In this document: positions 1 through 6,306 of the stretch, one piece after another
Layout: each line of letters opens with the position of its first letter
How positions within the stretch are numbered: the first letter of the stretch is position 1
Assembly (NCBI GenBank): GCA_012799115.1
Contig: JAAZLY010000096.1
Location: 1 to 7,376, forward strand
Direction of reading: 5' to 3'
DNA: 7,376 bases
Source: Bacillota bacterium
GTDB lineage: Bacteria; Bacillota; Limnochordia; Darwinibacteriales; Darwinibacteriaceae
Translations under genes and position numbers: made by a program
The notes under the pieces: model-generated
What the model saw: the letters and a program-made list of their open reading frames with translations, nothing else
Database searches by the model: none
Told to the model about the DNA's origin: nothing

Positions 1-223
1 CTTCTAGGAAGGCATTGATGTCATCGAGCTCATAGAGCTTGTCATAGGGTACATCAACCTCGGCCAGAAGCACGTTCATATGCCCTGGCATACGTCCTGC
101 AACAGGATGGATGCCATAGCGCACTTCTTTACCTTGGCTTTCCAGAAGTTCCCCAAGTTGCTTCACCTGGCCCTGGGCCTGGGCAAGAGCCATACCGTAA
201 CCAGGGATAATGACAACCTTCTT
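1..223 (-). repeat. PntB domain III, copy 2 (N-terminal half only, cut by window edge)
   Basis: Direct repeat of bases 547-769 at an offset of exactly 546 bases (182 codons, in frame). By hand count 42 of 223 bases differ (about 81% identity), while only 9 of 74 residues differ (88% identity). Most differences are silent, which indicates purifying selection after an old duplication. GYGMALAQAQ, IHPVAGRMPGHMNVLLAEVDVPYD and YELDDINAFLE are all retained. The GAND motif and the 2'-phosphate loop of this copy lie beyond the left edge. Confidence 0.93.
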
Positions 224-1705
224 AGCGGAACTGAGTTTGCCTGCTAGATCATCCGAAGTTTCCCCGGTCTCAGAAGCTGGTTCAGGTGCTTTCTCTCCCT
301 TGAGGACTGCAACGATCTTGGCAATTCCCTCTTTAGCATCACCAAGCAAGAGCTCTACTTTGTCCATTTCATAGAGGCTGTTGTCTACACCAGCATAGCC
401 CGGTTTGGTATCAAAGTTACAAACCAAAACCTGCTTTGCGTGATCGGCGCGAATGATCGGCATGCCGTAGATGGGGGTATCCTCAAGCTCAATCGCGGCC
501 GGGTTGACCACGTCATTGGCCCCAATGATAATGCACAGATCTGCATCTTCAAGGAAGGCATTGATATCATCGAGTTCATAGAGCTGGTCATAGGGTACAT
601 CTACTTCTGCCAGGAGCACATTCATGTGTCCGGGCATCCGTCCTGCTACAGGATGGATACCAAAGCGTACTTCCGTACCCTGGCTAGCCATAAGATCAGC
701 CAGCTGTTTTACTTGAAGCTGGGCTTGGGCTAGAGCCATACCATAACCGGGAATGATCGCAACCTTCTTGCTGGAGCGAACTGCTTCTTCCCAACGAGGT
801 CCCTGGGGCTTACTTGGAACGGCCTCTACTGGAATCTGCGCTACCGCTTTCGGCGCAGGCGCAGGTGTCGATTTCTTGGTCGCCGTTGTCTTACCGGTGA
901 GAATCTTCATCAGACTGGTGTTCATAGCCTTACACATGATCTGTGTCAGAATCAGACCAGAAGCTCCCACGATGGAACCGACCACCACAAGCAGAGCACC
1001 ATTTTCTAAGGCAAAACCTGCAATAGCCCCAGCTACTCCCGAAAAGGAGTTTAGAAGTGAGATAGTAATGGGCATATCTGCGCCGCCTACCCGGACTGTA
1101 AAGACATATCCCCAGTATAGGGAACCTACTGTAAGGATCACCGCGTGGAGAAGTGGGTGTCCGAGGCTAAAAGTGAGCCCTAGTGTGGAGAGGCACATGA
1201 TAGCCAGACTTCCAAAGAGCTGTAGGTTGTGATAGGGCAAGTGAACGGGCCGCTGGTTCATTTTCCCGTGCAGTTTACCTGCGGCAACCAAACTACCGCT
1301 GAGAGTCACGCCACCTACAATGACCGCCAGACCTGACGTGAACCAGGTGAAGGGAATCAGTTCGATGGCACTTGTGGCACCAACGCTTAGATAGATCGTC
1401 ACTAGAGCTACTAAGGCCGATGCTCCGCCGCCAAATCCATTCAGAAGCGCTACCATTTGAGGCATCTGAATCATCAATACCTTGGTGGAAAGCCACACGC
1501 CAAGGGCAGAACCTACAATCAGGCCAGCCCAGATCACAGGCATGGTCAAGACCTGTGACTCGATCATGGTAACCACAATGGCACCAGCCATGGAGACGGC
1601 ACCAATCTGATTACCGGTGACTGCTGTTTCAGGTGAGTTCATGAGGCGGATTCCGTAGATGAACCCTGCAATAAATAGTAATTGTAAGAATAATGATAGG
1701 GTCAT
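1..1705 (-). CDS. pntB: Proton-translocating NAD(P) transhydrogenase subunit beta with duplicated NADP(H)-binding domain, 3' end outside window
   Basis: Membrane subunit that couples hydride transfer between NAD(H) and NADP(H) to proton movement. The frame is open from ATG 1705 to the left edge: 568 full codons and no stop, against about 460 residues for a whole PntB. Residues 1-290 are the hydrophobic domain II, including NGFGGGASALVAL (from Asn89) and GGADMP with LLNSFSG (Asp210, Asn219; like E. coli Asp213 and Asn222). A Pro/Ala/Lys-rich linker follows (about 291-308). Domain III spans about 309-468, with GYGMALAQAQ (320-329), IHPVAGRMPGHMNVLLAE (350-367), GANDVVNPAA (395-404) and GYAGV (436-440). 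After an acidic linker (469-494) a second domain III begins: GYGMALAQAQ at 502 and IHPVAGRMPGH at 532, running off the edge at residue 568. GGGGAGGAG lies 7 bases before the ATG, which directly abuts the pntAB stop. The family call is certain; the double domain III is read directly from the sequence. Confidence 0.96.
   Translation of the reverse strand, partial: MTLSLFLQLLFIAGFIYGIRLMNSPETAVTGNQIGAVSMAGAIVVTMIESQVLTMPVIWAGLIVGSALGVWLSTKVLMIQMPQMVALLNGFGGGASALVALVTIYLSVGATSAIELIPFTWFTSGLAVIVGGVTLSGSLVAAGKLHGKMNQRPVHLPYHNLQLFGSLAIMCLSTLGLTFSLGHPLLHAVILTVGSLYWGYVFTVRVGGADMPITISLLNSFSGVAGAIAGFALENGALLVVVGSIVGASGLILTQIMCKAMNTSLMKILTGKTTATKKSTPAPAPKAVAQIPVEAVPSKPQGPRWEEAVRSSKKVAIIPGYGMALAQAQLQVKQLADLMASQGTEVRFGIHPVAGRMPGHMNVLLAEVDVPYDQLYELDDINAFLEDADLCIIIGANDVVNPAAIELEDTPIYGMPIIRADHAKQVLVCNFDTKPGYAGVDNSLYEMDKVELLLGDAKEGIAKIVAVLKGEKAPEPASETGETSDDLAGKLSSAKKVVIIPGYGMALAQAQGQVKQLGELLESQGKEVRYGIHPVAGRMPGHMNVLLAEVDVPYDKLYELDDINAFLE
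302..784 (-). repeat. PntB domain III, copy 1 (complete)
   Basis: This part of pntB (about residues 308-468) encodes a complete NADP(H)-binding domain III. It runs from the SSKKVAIIPGYGM nucleotide-binding start to the LLGDAKEGIAKIV end that normally closes the protein. Here the protein does not stop but continues through an acidic Glu/Pro/Ser/Thr linker into copy 2. The loop that reads FKRSMNTGYAGV in E. coli reads CNFDTKPGYAGV here (429-440). The Lys, Arg and Ser that contact the NADP 2'-phosphate are therefore replaced by Asn430, Phe431 and Asp432. The conserved Asp of GAND (Asp398) is kept. Confidence 0.9.
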
Positions 1706-1996
1706 CTACGAACTCCTCCCCTTCTTTGTTTTGAACATCCTTAACATGCGATTGGTCACCATAAATCCACCCACAACGTTAATCATGGCCAGGACAATGG
1801 CGAGAAATCCCACTAGTTTACTTCCGGTAGCAATCGCTAAGCCTGTTGTCGATATCGCACCGACAATTGTGATACCAGAAAGGGCGTTCATGCCCGACAT
1901 CAGTGGGGTGTGAATCAAACTGGGCACATCGCTAATTAGCTTATAGCCCAAAATAGCTGCTCCCACAAAAGCCAGGACTAAAACAAGATAGGTCAT
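1706..1996 (-). CDS. pntAB: NAD(P) transhydrogenase subunit alpha, membrane part (alpha-2)
   Basis: This 96-residue protein carries the part of membrane domain II that in E. coli is fused to the C-terminus of PntA. Three hydrophobic segments are visible, at about residues 2-21, 33-57 and 60-83, followed by a basic tail ending KTKKGRSS. The signature VPSLIHTPLMSGMNALSGI (24-42) is typical of alpha-2 subunits. His29 in it matches the alpha-2 histidine implicated in proton transfer in the Thermus thermophilus enzyme, whereas PntB has Asn89 where E. coli beta has His91. Its ATG shares one base with the pntAA stop (TAATG), with AGGAGA just upstream, and its TAG stop directly abuts the pntB ATG. 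It would be co-translated with both partners and should form the proton channel with PntB. Confidence 0.96.
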   Translation of the reverse strand: MTYLVLVLAFVGAAILGYKLISDVPSLIHTPLMSGMNALSGITIVGAISTTGLAIATGSKLVGFLAIVLAMINVVGGFMVTNRMLRMFKTKKGRSS

Positions 1997-3177
1997 TAAA
2001 TCTCTCCTCTTAAACGCATTGATTCTAGAGCACCCTCGTGGACAACATTGCCGTCTCTTGTCGTCAGGGTTTCTTTCACAATTACATCGTCAAGGTTAAG
2101 TGTAATCTTGCCGTCTTCCACAATGTTATTGACAAAATTCAGGACGTTCTTGGAGAACATGTCGGTAGAACTTGTGGGCATGGATCCAGGAATGTTCTTG
2201 GTTCCATCAACGATGACACCATAATGTTCCTTCACAACGCCGCCTTCACTCAAAGCACAGTTTCCGCCTTGGTCAATGGCGATGTCCACAATCACGGAAC
2301 CGGGCTTCATCGACTTGACCATCTCTTCAGTCACAAGAATTGGCGCTTCTTTACCTGGTACCAAAGCGGAGGTGATGAGAATATCGGAGCTAGCCACAAG
2401 GTCTTTAAGGGCTTCCCGCTCTTTTTCTAACCACTCTTGGTTCAAGTGTTTGGCATAGCCACCTTCGCCAATAGCTAGTTCTTGGGGAATTCCTAACTCA
2501 ACAAGGCGTGCGCCTAAGCTTTGGGCTTGTTCACGAGCATCAGGACGGATGTCAGCTGCATAAACAACAGCGCCCATTCTCTTAGCCGTTGCTATAGCTT
2601 GCAGCCCTGCAACGCCTGCGCCGATGACGAGTACTTGACCAGGTTGAATCATGCCTACGGCAGTACCCATGAGGGGCAAGAACTTGGGAATCTTGTTGGC
2701 TGCCATCAGTAGTCCCTTATAGCCGGCTACAGTACTCATGGAAGTGAGAGCGTCCATGCTCTGGGCCCGGGAAATCCTAGGAATGGAGTCGAGGGTCAAG
2801 GAAGTGACACCCTTCTTGGCGAGATCTTGGATCATCTTGTGGTTTCCTGGCGATGCAGGATGCAAGAAGGTTACTAGGACCTGCCCAGCACGCATCAAAT
2901 CAACTTCGTGTACACCTAGTTCCTCATTAAACTGTGGTTCCTTTACCTTAAGGATCAAGTCAGCACCAGCAAAAACCTCTTTCACACTGCAAAGAGTGGC
3001 ACCTGCTTCTTGGTAAGCTTCATCACTAAAGAAGGCTCCCAAGCCTGCCCCTGTTTCTACCAATACTTTTGCTCCAGCTTTCACAAATTGACTTACTGTC
3101 TCTGGTGTCGCGGAGACTCTCCGCTCACCAGCAAGAATCTCCTTAGGTACTCCTACAGTTAAACCAGCGTATTTCAT
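1996..3177 (-). CDS. pntAA: NAD(P) transhydrogenase subunit alpha, NAD(H)-binding part (alpha-1)
   Basis: This 393-residue soluble domain I docks on the membrane subunits and binds NAD(H); it belongs to the alanine dehydrogenase/PntA family. The N-terminus MKYAGLTVGVPKEILAGERRVSATP is typical. Residues 134-142 (RISRAQSMD) form the RQD loop: Arg134, Gln139 and Asp142 correspond to Arg127, Gln132 and Asp135 of Rhodospirillum rubrum. The Rossmann motif GAGVAGLQA is at 186-194, with the acidic residue Asp209 in ADIRP at the end of the second strand, as expected for NAD(H) rather than NADP(H). Being split from PntAB, it is the three-subunit type seen in R. rubrum and Thermus. GGAGG lies 7 bases before ATG 3177. 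It is the first gene of the pnt operon. Alanine dehydrogenase is ruled out by the RQD loop and the pntAB-pntB context. Confidence 0.97.
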   Translation of the reverse strand: MKYAGLTVGVPKEILAGERRVSATPETVSQFVKAGAKVLVETGAGLGAFFSDEAYQEAGATLCSVKEVFAGADLILKVKEPQFNEELGVHEVDLMRAGQVLVTFLHPASPGNHKMIQDLAKKGVTSLTLDSIPRISRAQSMDALTSMSTVAGYKGLLMAANKIPKFLPLMGTAVGMIQPGQVLVIGAGVAGLQAIATAKRMGAVVYAADIRPDAREQAQSLGARLVELGIPQELAIGEGGYAKHLNQEWLEKEREALKDLVASSDILITSALVPGKEAPILVTEEMVKSMKPGSVIVDIAIDQGGNCALSEGGVVKEHYGVIVDGTKNIPGSMPTSSTDMFSKNVLNFVNNIVEDGKITLNLDDVIVKETLTTRDGNVVHEGALESMRLRGEI

Positions 3178-3283
3178 CGACCATCCTCCGTCCTTAGTTT
3201 TATACGACTACTATTCGCATAGGAGTACGAAATCCCTTTCGAGTTTCTCGGGAAATTAACACTTCTTAAACACGAAAACCGAA
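3178..3283 (-). promoter_or_regulatory. Leader of the pnt operon: weak promoter candidate and imperfect inverted repeat
   Basis: The pnt operon must be transcribed from this gap because a strong terminator ends the preceding cluster. A TATAAA -10 candidate is at 3203-3198 with no good -35 box 17 bases upstream, and it would leave a leader of only about 14 bases, so it is tentative. Just upstream, 3229-3205 form an imperfect inverted repeat: on the minus strand CGTACTCCTAT, loop GCGA, then ATAGTAGTCG, with one bulge and one mismatch. It could be an operator, but I recognise no known regulator site. The ribosome binding site of pntAA is GGAGG at 3188-3184. Confidence 0.3.
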
Positions 3284-3330
3284 TAAAAAAGAACCTTAGG
3301 AGTCTTTCCGCAAAAAGAATCCTAGGTTCT
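3284..3330 (-). terminator. Rho-independent terminator after ddh
   Basis: On the minus strand GAACCTAGGA (3329-3320) pairs with TCCTAAGGTTC (3301-3291) with a single bulged A. The stem continues inside the loop as TCTTT with AAAGA around TTGCGG. A run TTTTTT then ATT follows (3290-3282). It starts 19 bases after the ddh stop codon and would end the dehydratase-nahK-hydrolase-ddh transcript, separating it from pnt. Confidence 0.9.
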
Positions 3331-3348
3331 GTCGCCTTTCGTTTTGCC

Positions 3349-4242
3349 TCAAACCAAACGTCGTATCAATTCATCACAATCTCCGGAAAAATAATCTAGT
3401 AACGGAATCTCCAAAAGCGTGTAGCTACCTGGCTTTTGCTTCATACCGGCCCTGGCAGCTGCTACCATCACCTGGGAGGTGAGGGCGGGATTGTTAATGC
3501 GCATTTCCCATTTGAAATTCTGGTTCGCCGTATTACCCGAGGTACCACTTCGTTCGATCAACACCCCATGACCTACGTCTTTGAGACGAGAAACAGACTC
3601 CACTTGGTACACATGGGTTTCATCATGGACAAAGTAGGCATCCTCTTTGATGGAACGCTCTATTGCGCTAAAGTCAGCCCCTGCCTCAAGTTCGATGTAG
3701 ACAAGGCGGCGATGTACTCCTGATCCAGCAGGGATCGTCATCGAAAGGGCATCCTTGACTCCAGGCACGGCCTTGACCGCGACCGAATGACCCATACTCA
3801 TCCCTGGTCCGAAGTTCGTAAAGGTGAGACCATTGGGGGCCATCATCTCCAGCAAAGCTCGAATCAAGGAATCACTTCCAGGATCCCAACCCGCGGCAAT
3901 CACAGAGACCGCCCCATGTTCTCTGGCCTTGGCACCTATCTCCCTTCGATACTCTACCAAATGTTCACCATGGAGATCAAAGCTATCTACGGTGTTAACT
4001 CCTAAAGCTACAATGCTACTGGCTAACTCAGGCACCCTGCGTGTTGGCGCACAAAGGAGGGCTACATCGACTTGACCCAGCTCGGTAATATCACTTACCA
4101 CTGGGATTCCCGAAAGCTCCACCGGTACTTCGCCCACCTGGCGGCGGACTATGCCCGCGAGTGTAAAATCATCCGCCGCCTGAATGGCTCGGACTGCATA
4201 TTTTCCAATATTTCCATAACCAACTACTGCCGCTCGAATCAT
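3349..4242 (-). CDS. ddh: meso-Diaminopimelate D-dehydrogenase
   Basis: This 297-residue protein is an NADPH-dependent enzyme for reductive amination of L-2-amino-6-oxopimelate (open tetrahydrodipicolinate) to meso-DAP. It is a one-step route to the peptidoglycan cross-linker and lysine precursor. The Rossmann motif GYGNIG is at 8-13. Arg33-Arg34 at the end of strand 2 suit the 2'-phosphate of NADP. CAPTRRVPE (64-72) and AGWDPGSDS (117-125) are Ddh hallmarks. Asp120, Met150, Thr169, Arg179, His225 and Asn251 sit two positions before the substrate-binding residues I recall from the Symbiobacterium thermophilum enzyme (type II, 299 residues). That length and match make type II likely. GGGAG lies 7 bases before ATG 4242, and a 23-base gap separates it from the hydrolase stop. 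It is the last gene of its cluster and is followed by a terminator. Confidence 0.93.
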   Translation of the reverse strand: MIRAAVVGYGNIGKYAVRAIQAADDFTLAGIVRRQVGEVPVELSGIPVVSDITELGQVDVALLCAPTRRVPELASSIVALGVNTVDSFDLHGEHLVEYRREIGAKAREHGAVSVIAAGWDPGSDSLIRALLEMMAPNGLTFTNFGPGMSMGHSVAVKAVPGVKDALSMTIPAGSGVHRRLVYIELEAGADFSAIERSIKEDAYFVHDETHVYQVESVSRLKDVGHGVLIERSGTSGNTANQNFKWEMRINNPALTSQVMVAAARAGMKQKPGSYTLLEIPLLDYFSGDCDELIRRLV

Positions 4243-4265
4243 GGTATGACTCCCATCTTAAGGTT

Positions 4266-5186
4266 TCAAAAGTGACGATCCAAGAAGTCGAAAATTCGCC
4301 CAATGTATTCTGGATCGTTTTCAGGATGCAAGAAATCTGTAGATACTAAGTGCTCTTCGCCTGGCCGAATCCATATCTCCACTTGTTCCCCGCTCCTTGG
4401 ACTGGCCGTGATACGCTCCAGATTCAGCACCGAAACGAGAGCGTCGTCTTCCGCATGAATCAGTAGGGCTGGTCTCTTGGCCAAGTTTGTAATCTGCTTC
4501 TTAGGGTTTAACTGAACGCTCTCCCAGCCAAACTTGATTACAGTATAGAGATTCACAAAGGGTTTCTCCGCCAGGGCAAAGGCGAGGGGAGCACCACTGA
4601 AGTAGAGATTGTCAGTGAAGAGGTCAGCCCAGGAGGAAAATGCTCCAATACTAATGACTCCTCCAATGTCAGGATTCAAACCGGCCCCATTGATGGCGGT
4701 CACTCCCCCAAGATCAGCCCCAAAGGCTACAATCGGAGCTCCTGGATAGTGGGATTTCACATACTGGAGACCTGCCAACAAATCGAGATGCTCTGCGAAA
4801 CCGAGATAAACCTGTGTACCAGAGCTTTCTCCATGGCTACGCAGTTCGATCAAAACGGAGCCATACCCCTGTTCTGCCAAGAGCCGGGCATGACCCCAAA
4901 AAGCACTGACGGGAGGATGGGTGAGTCCACCGAGGAAAATCACGACTGCCTTGGGCTCTGGAACCTCCAAATCCCAAGCGGCAAGGGTATAGCCGTCTTC
5001 TGTCTCCAAAGATAGAGCCTTTACATCAAGTCCCCAATCCTTTGGATCATACACCACCTCAAAGTCGATATGTCGGTTAATGACGCTACCTGTCGCGAGA
5101 TGTGGTAGAAAAGCCATTATCATGAGGGAACCCGTGACTACAACAAAGGTAGCCACGAGAATCAGGAGCTTCATGGTCTTTCCCAT
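4266..5186 (-). CDS. Membrane-anchored alpha/beta hydrolase with Asp nucleophile position
   Basis: About 306 residues. The N-terminus has a hydrophobic stretch after MKLL that could be a signal anchor or uncleaved signal peptide, placing the catalytic domain outside the membrane. Numbering from the upstream GTG at 5195: the oxyanion-side motif is FLGGLTHPP (87-95) and the nucleophile elbow is FGADLGG (158-164). The catalytic acid is probably Asp251 in HAEDDALV (247-254) and the base His282 in GEEH. The fold resembles the exported hydrolases related to YqkD or BEM46, but Asp161 stands where these have Ser. The substrate is unknown. I chose ATG 5186, one base after the nahK stop, because GAGG lies 9 bases upstream. 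ATG 5174 (giving MKLLIL) is a good alternative; GTG 5195 overlaps nahK and has its Shine-Dalgarno too close. Confidence 0.85.
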   Translation of the reverse strand: MGKTMKLLILVATFVVVTGSLMIMAFLPHLATGSVINRHIDFEVVYDPKDWGLDVKALSLETEDGYTLAAWDLEVPEPKAVVIFLGGLTHPPVSAFWGHARLLAEQGYGSVLIELRSHGESSGTQVYLGFAEHLDLLAGLQYVKSHYPGAPIVAFGADLGGVTAINGAGLNPDIGGVISIGAFSSWADLFTDNLYFSGAPLAFALAEKPFVNLYTVIKFGWESVQLNPKKQITNLAKRPALLIHAEDDALVSVLNLERITASPRSGEQVEIWIRPGEEHLVSTDFLHPENDPEYIGRIFDFLDRHF

Positions 5187-5187
5187 C

Positions 5188-6306
5188 TTAAGCACCCTCT
5201 TTTAGATCACCGCGCAGGATGCTTTGAACAATATCTTCCATAACAGACATTTGGGCTTCCATATCGGCCACGAGCTTGAACTGGGTACGGGCCCGCTCCA
5301 AATTATGTCCAGGACGCTCAATGCGAAAATATTGATCGCCGTCTAGATAATCGGCTAAGAAACGGATCCCCGTCTCCAAGGTCAAGAGCTTTGCAGAAAA
5401 GGCCAGATGCTTGATTTCCATCGGATTTAGAAACTCCCTGGCCATCTCCAGGTATCCCCGGGTAAAGTGGGTGAAAAGTTCCAGGTCTAGAGCCACCAGA
5501 TCCAAGTTAGGCTCATCCTCCTTGGCGGTGCTAGCCCCAAAGCGAATGGCGTCGCCAAAATCGTAGAGCGCGGAACCGGGCATCACCGTGTCCAAATCCA
5601 AGACGCAAATACCCTCACCCGTCTCATCATCGATCAATATATTATTGAACTTGGTGTCATTATGTGTAACCCGCAGGGGGATACTCCCTTCACTCATCAG
5701 ATCAACAATGACTGCAGTATCATCACTACGTTGCAGGACAAAATCGATCTCTCTTTGCACTCCAGCTACCCGCCCGACGGAATCCGCATCGACTACTCGC
5801 CGTAAATCAGCTAGGCGTTTTGGGGTGTCATGAAAACGCTCAATGGTTTCATGGAGTGATTCTGCGGGGAAATCGCTCAAGAGACATTGAAACTGACCAA
5901 AGGTACGACCGGCGTGATAAAAATGTACTGGTTTTTCCACCTGCTGGTACGTCCGAGCGCCCTCGATAAAGTCATACGCCCGCCAGTACTCTCCGTGCTG
6001 GCTCCGGTAGAGCAACTGTCCCTCCTTGGTAGGAATGATGCGCAGTGCCTCTCGACTTGGATCGCCCTTTCGGTCACGAATTTTCCTCCGAAGATGATCC
6101 GTTACTGCCGCGATATTCTCCATCACCCCAGCTGGCTGCCGAAAGACATGATGGTTAATGCGTTGGAGAACATAGCGCTTCGATGTGTCCTCACCTTCAA
6201 ATTGAACAAAGAATGTATCATTAATATGCCCAGTCGTGCACTCTTCAGCCCCTTGATAACGGCCTGCAAAGTCAAACTCCGAAACAATCTCCTGCAAATC
6301 TCTCAT
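5188..6306 (-). CDS. nahK: N-acetylhexosamine 1-kinase-like sugar kinase (aminoglycoside phosphotransferase family)
   Basis: This 372-residue protein kinase-like phosphotransferase closely resembles NahK of Bifidobacterium longum (about 359 residues). NahK phosphorylates the anomeric OH of GlcNAc or GalNAc with ATP to give the 1-phosphate, a direct precursor of UDP-amino sugars. Visible motifs are GHINDTF (26-32), YVLQRIN (45-51), FGQFQ with DFPAESLHETI (136-155), the catalytic RVTHNDTKFNN (212-222, with Asp217 the expected base), the metal-binding VLDLDTVMPG (235-244, Asp237), LYDFGDAIRFGA (247-258) and HNLERARTQ (334-342). No signal peptide is seen, so it is cytoplasmic. Its ATG overlaps the dehydratase stop (ATGA), with GGGGGA 6 bases upstream, so the two are translationally coupled. 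The context fits salvage of amino sugars for surface polysaccharide. A role as antibiotic kinase is unlikely. The exact sugar cannot be read from sequence. Confidence 0.87.
   Translation of the reverse strand: MRDLQEIVSEFDFAGRYQGAEECTTGHINDTFFVQFEGEDTSKRYVLQRINHHVFRQPAGVMENIAAVTDHLRRKIRDRKGDPSREALRIIPTKEGQLLYRSQHGEYWRAYDFIEGARTYQQVEKPVHFYHAGRTFGQFQCLLSDFPAESLHETIERFHDTPKRLADLRRVVDADSVGRVAGVQREIDFVLQRSDDTAVIVDLMSEGSIPLRVTHNDTKFNNILIDDETGEGICVLDLDTVMPGSALYDFGDAIRFGASTAKEDEPNLDLVALDLELFTHFTRGYLEMAREFLNPMEIKHLAFSAKLLTLETGIRFLADYLDGDQYFRIERPGHNLERARTQFKLVADMEAQMSVMEDIVQSILRGDLKEGA

Noticed and set aside
1..784. Tandem copies of domain III as an assembly or sequencing artefact
   Set aside because: An artefact would give near-identical copies. 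About 19% of bases differ, mostly at silent positions, and the frame is unbroken across both copies and the linker.
440..1232. Plus-strand open frames within pntB (440-733 and 753-1232)
   Set aside because: They lie antisense to a gene with clear conserved motifs, their translations resemble no family, and they lack convincing ribosome binding sites.
1996..3177. pntAA as alanine dehydrogenase
   Set aside because: The RQD loop RISRAQSMD and the overlapping pntAB-pntB genes identify it as transhydrogenase domain I.
3282..3348. Riboswitch or T-box in front of pnt
   Set aside because: The structure directly follows the ddh stop and is explained as a simple terminator. No T-box sequence or other conserved aptamer element is visible in the 171-base gap.
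5188..6306. Aminoglycoside resistance kinase
   Set aside because: The match to NahK extends along the whole protein (GHINDT, YVLQRIN, THNDTK, LDLDTVMPG, HNLERARTQ) and the neighbours are sugar-nucleotide genes.
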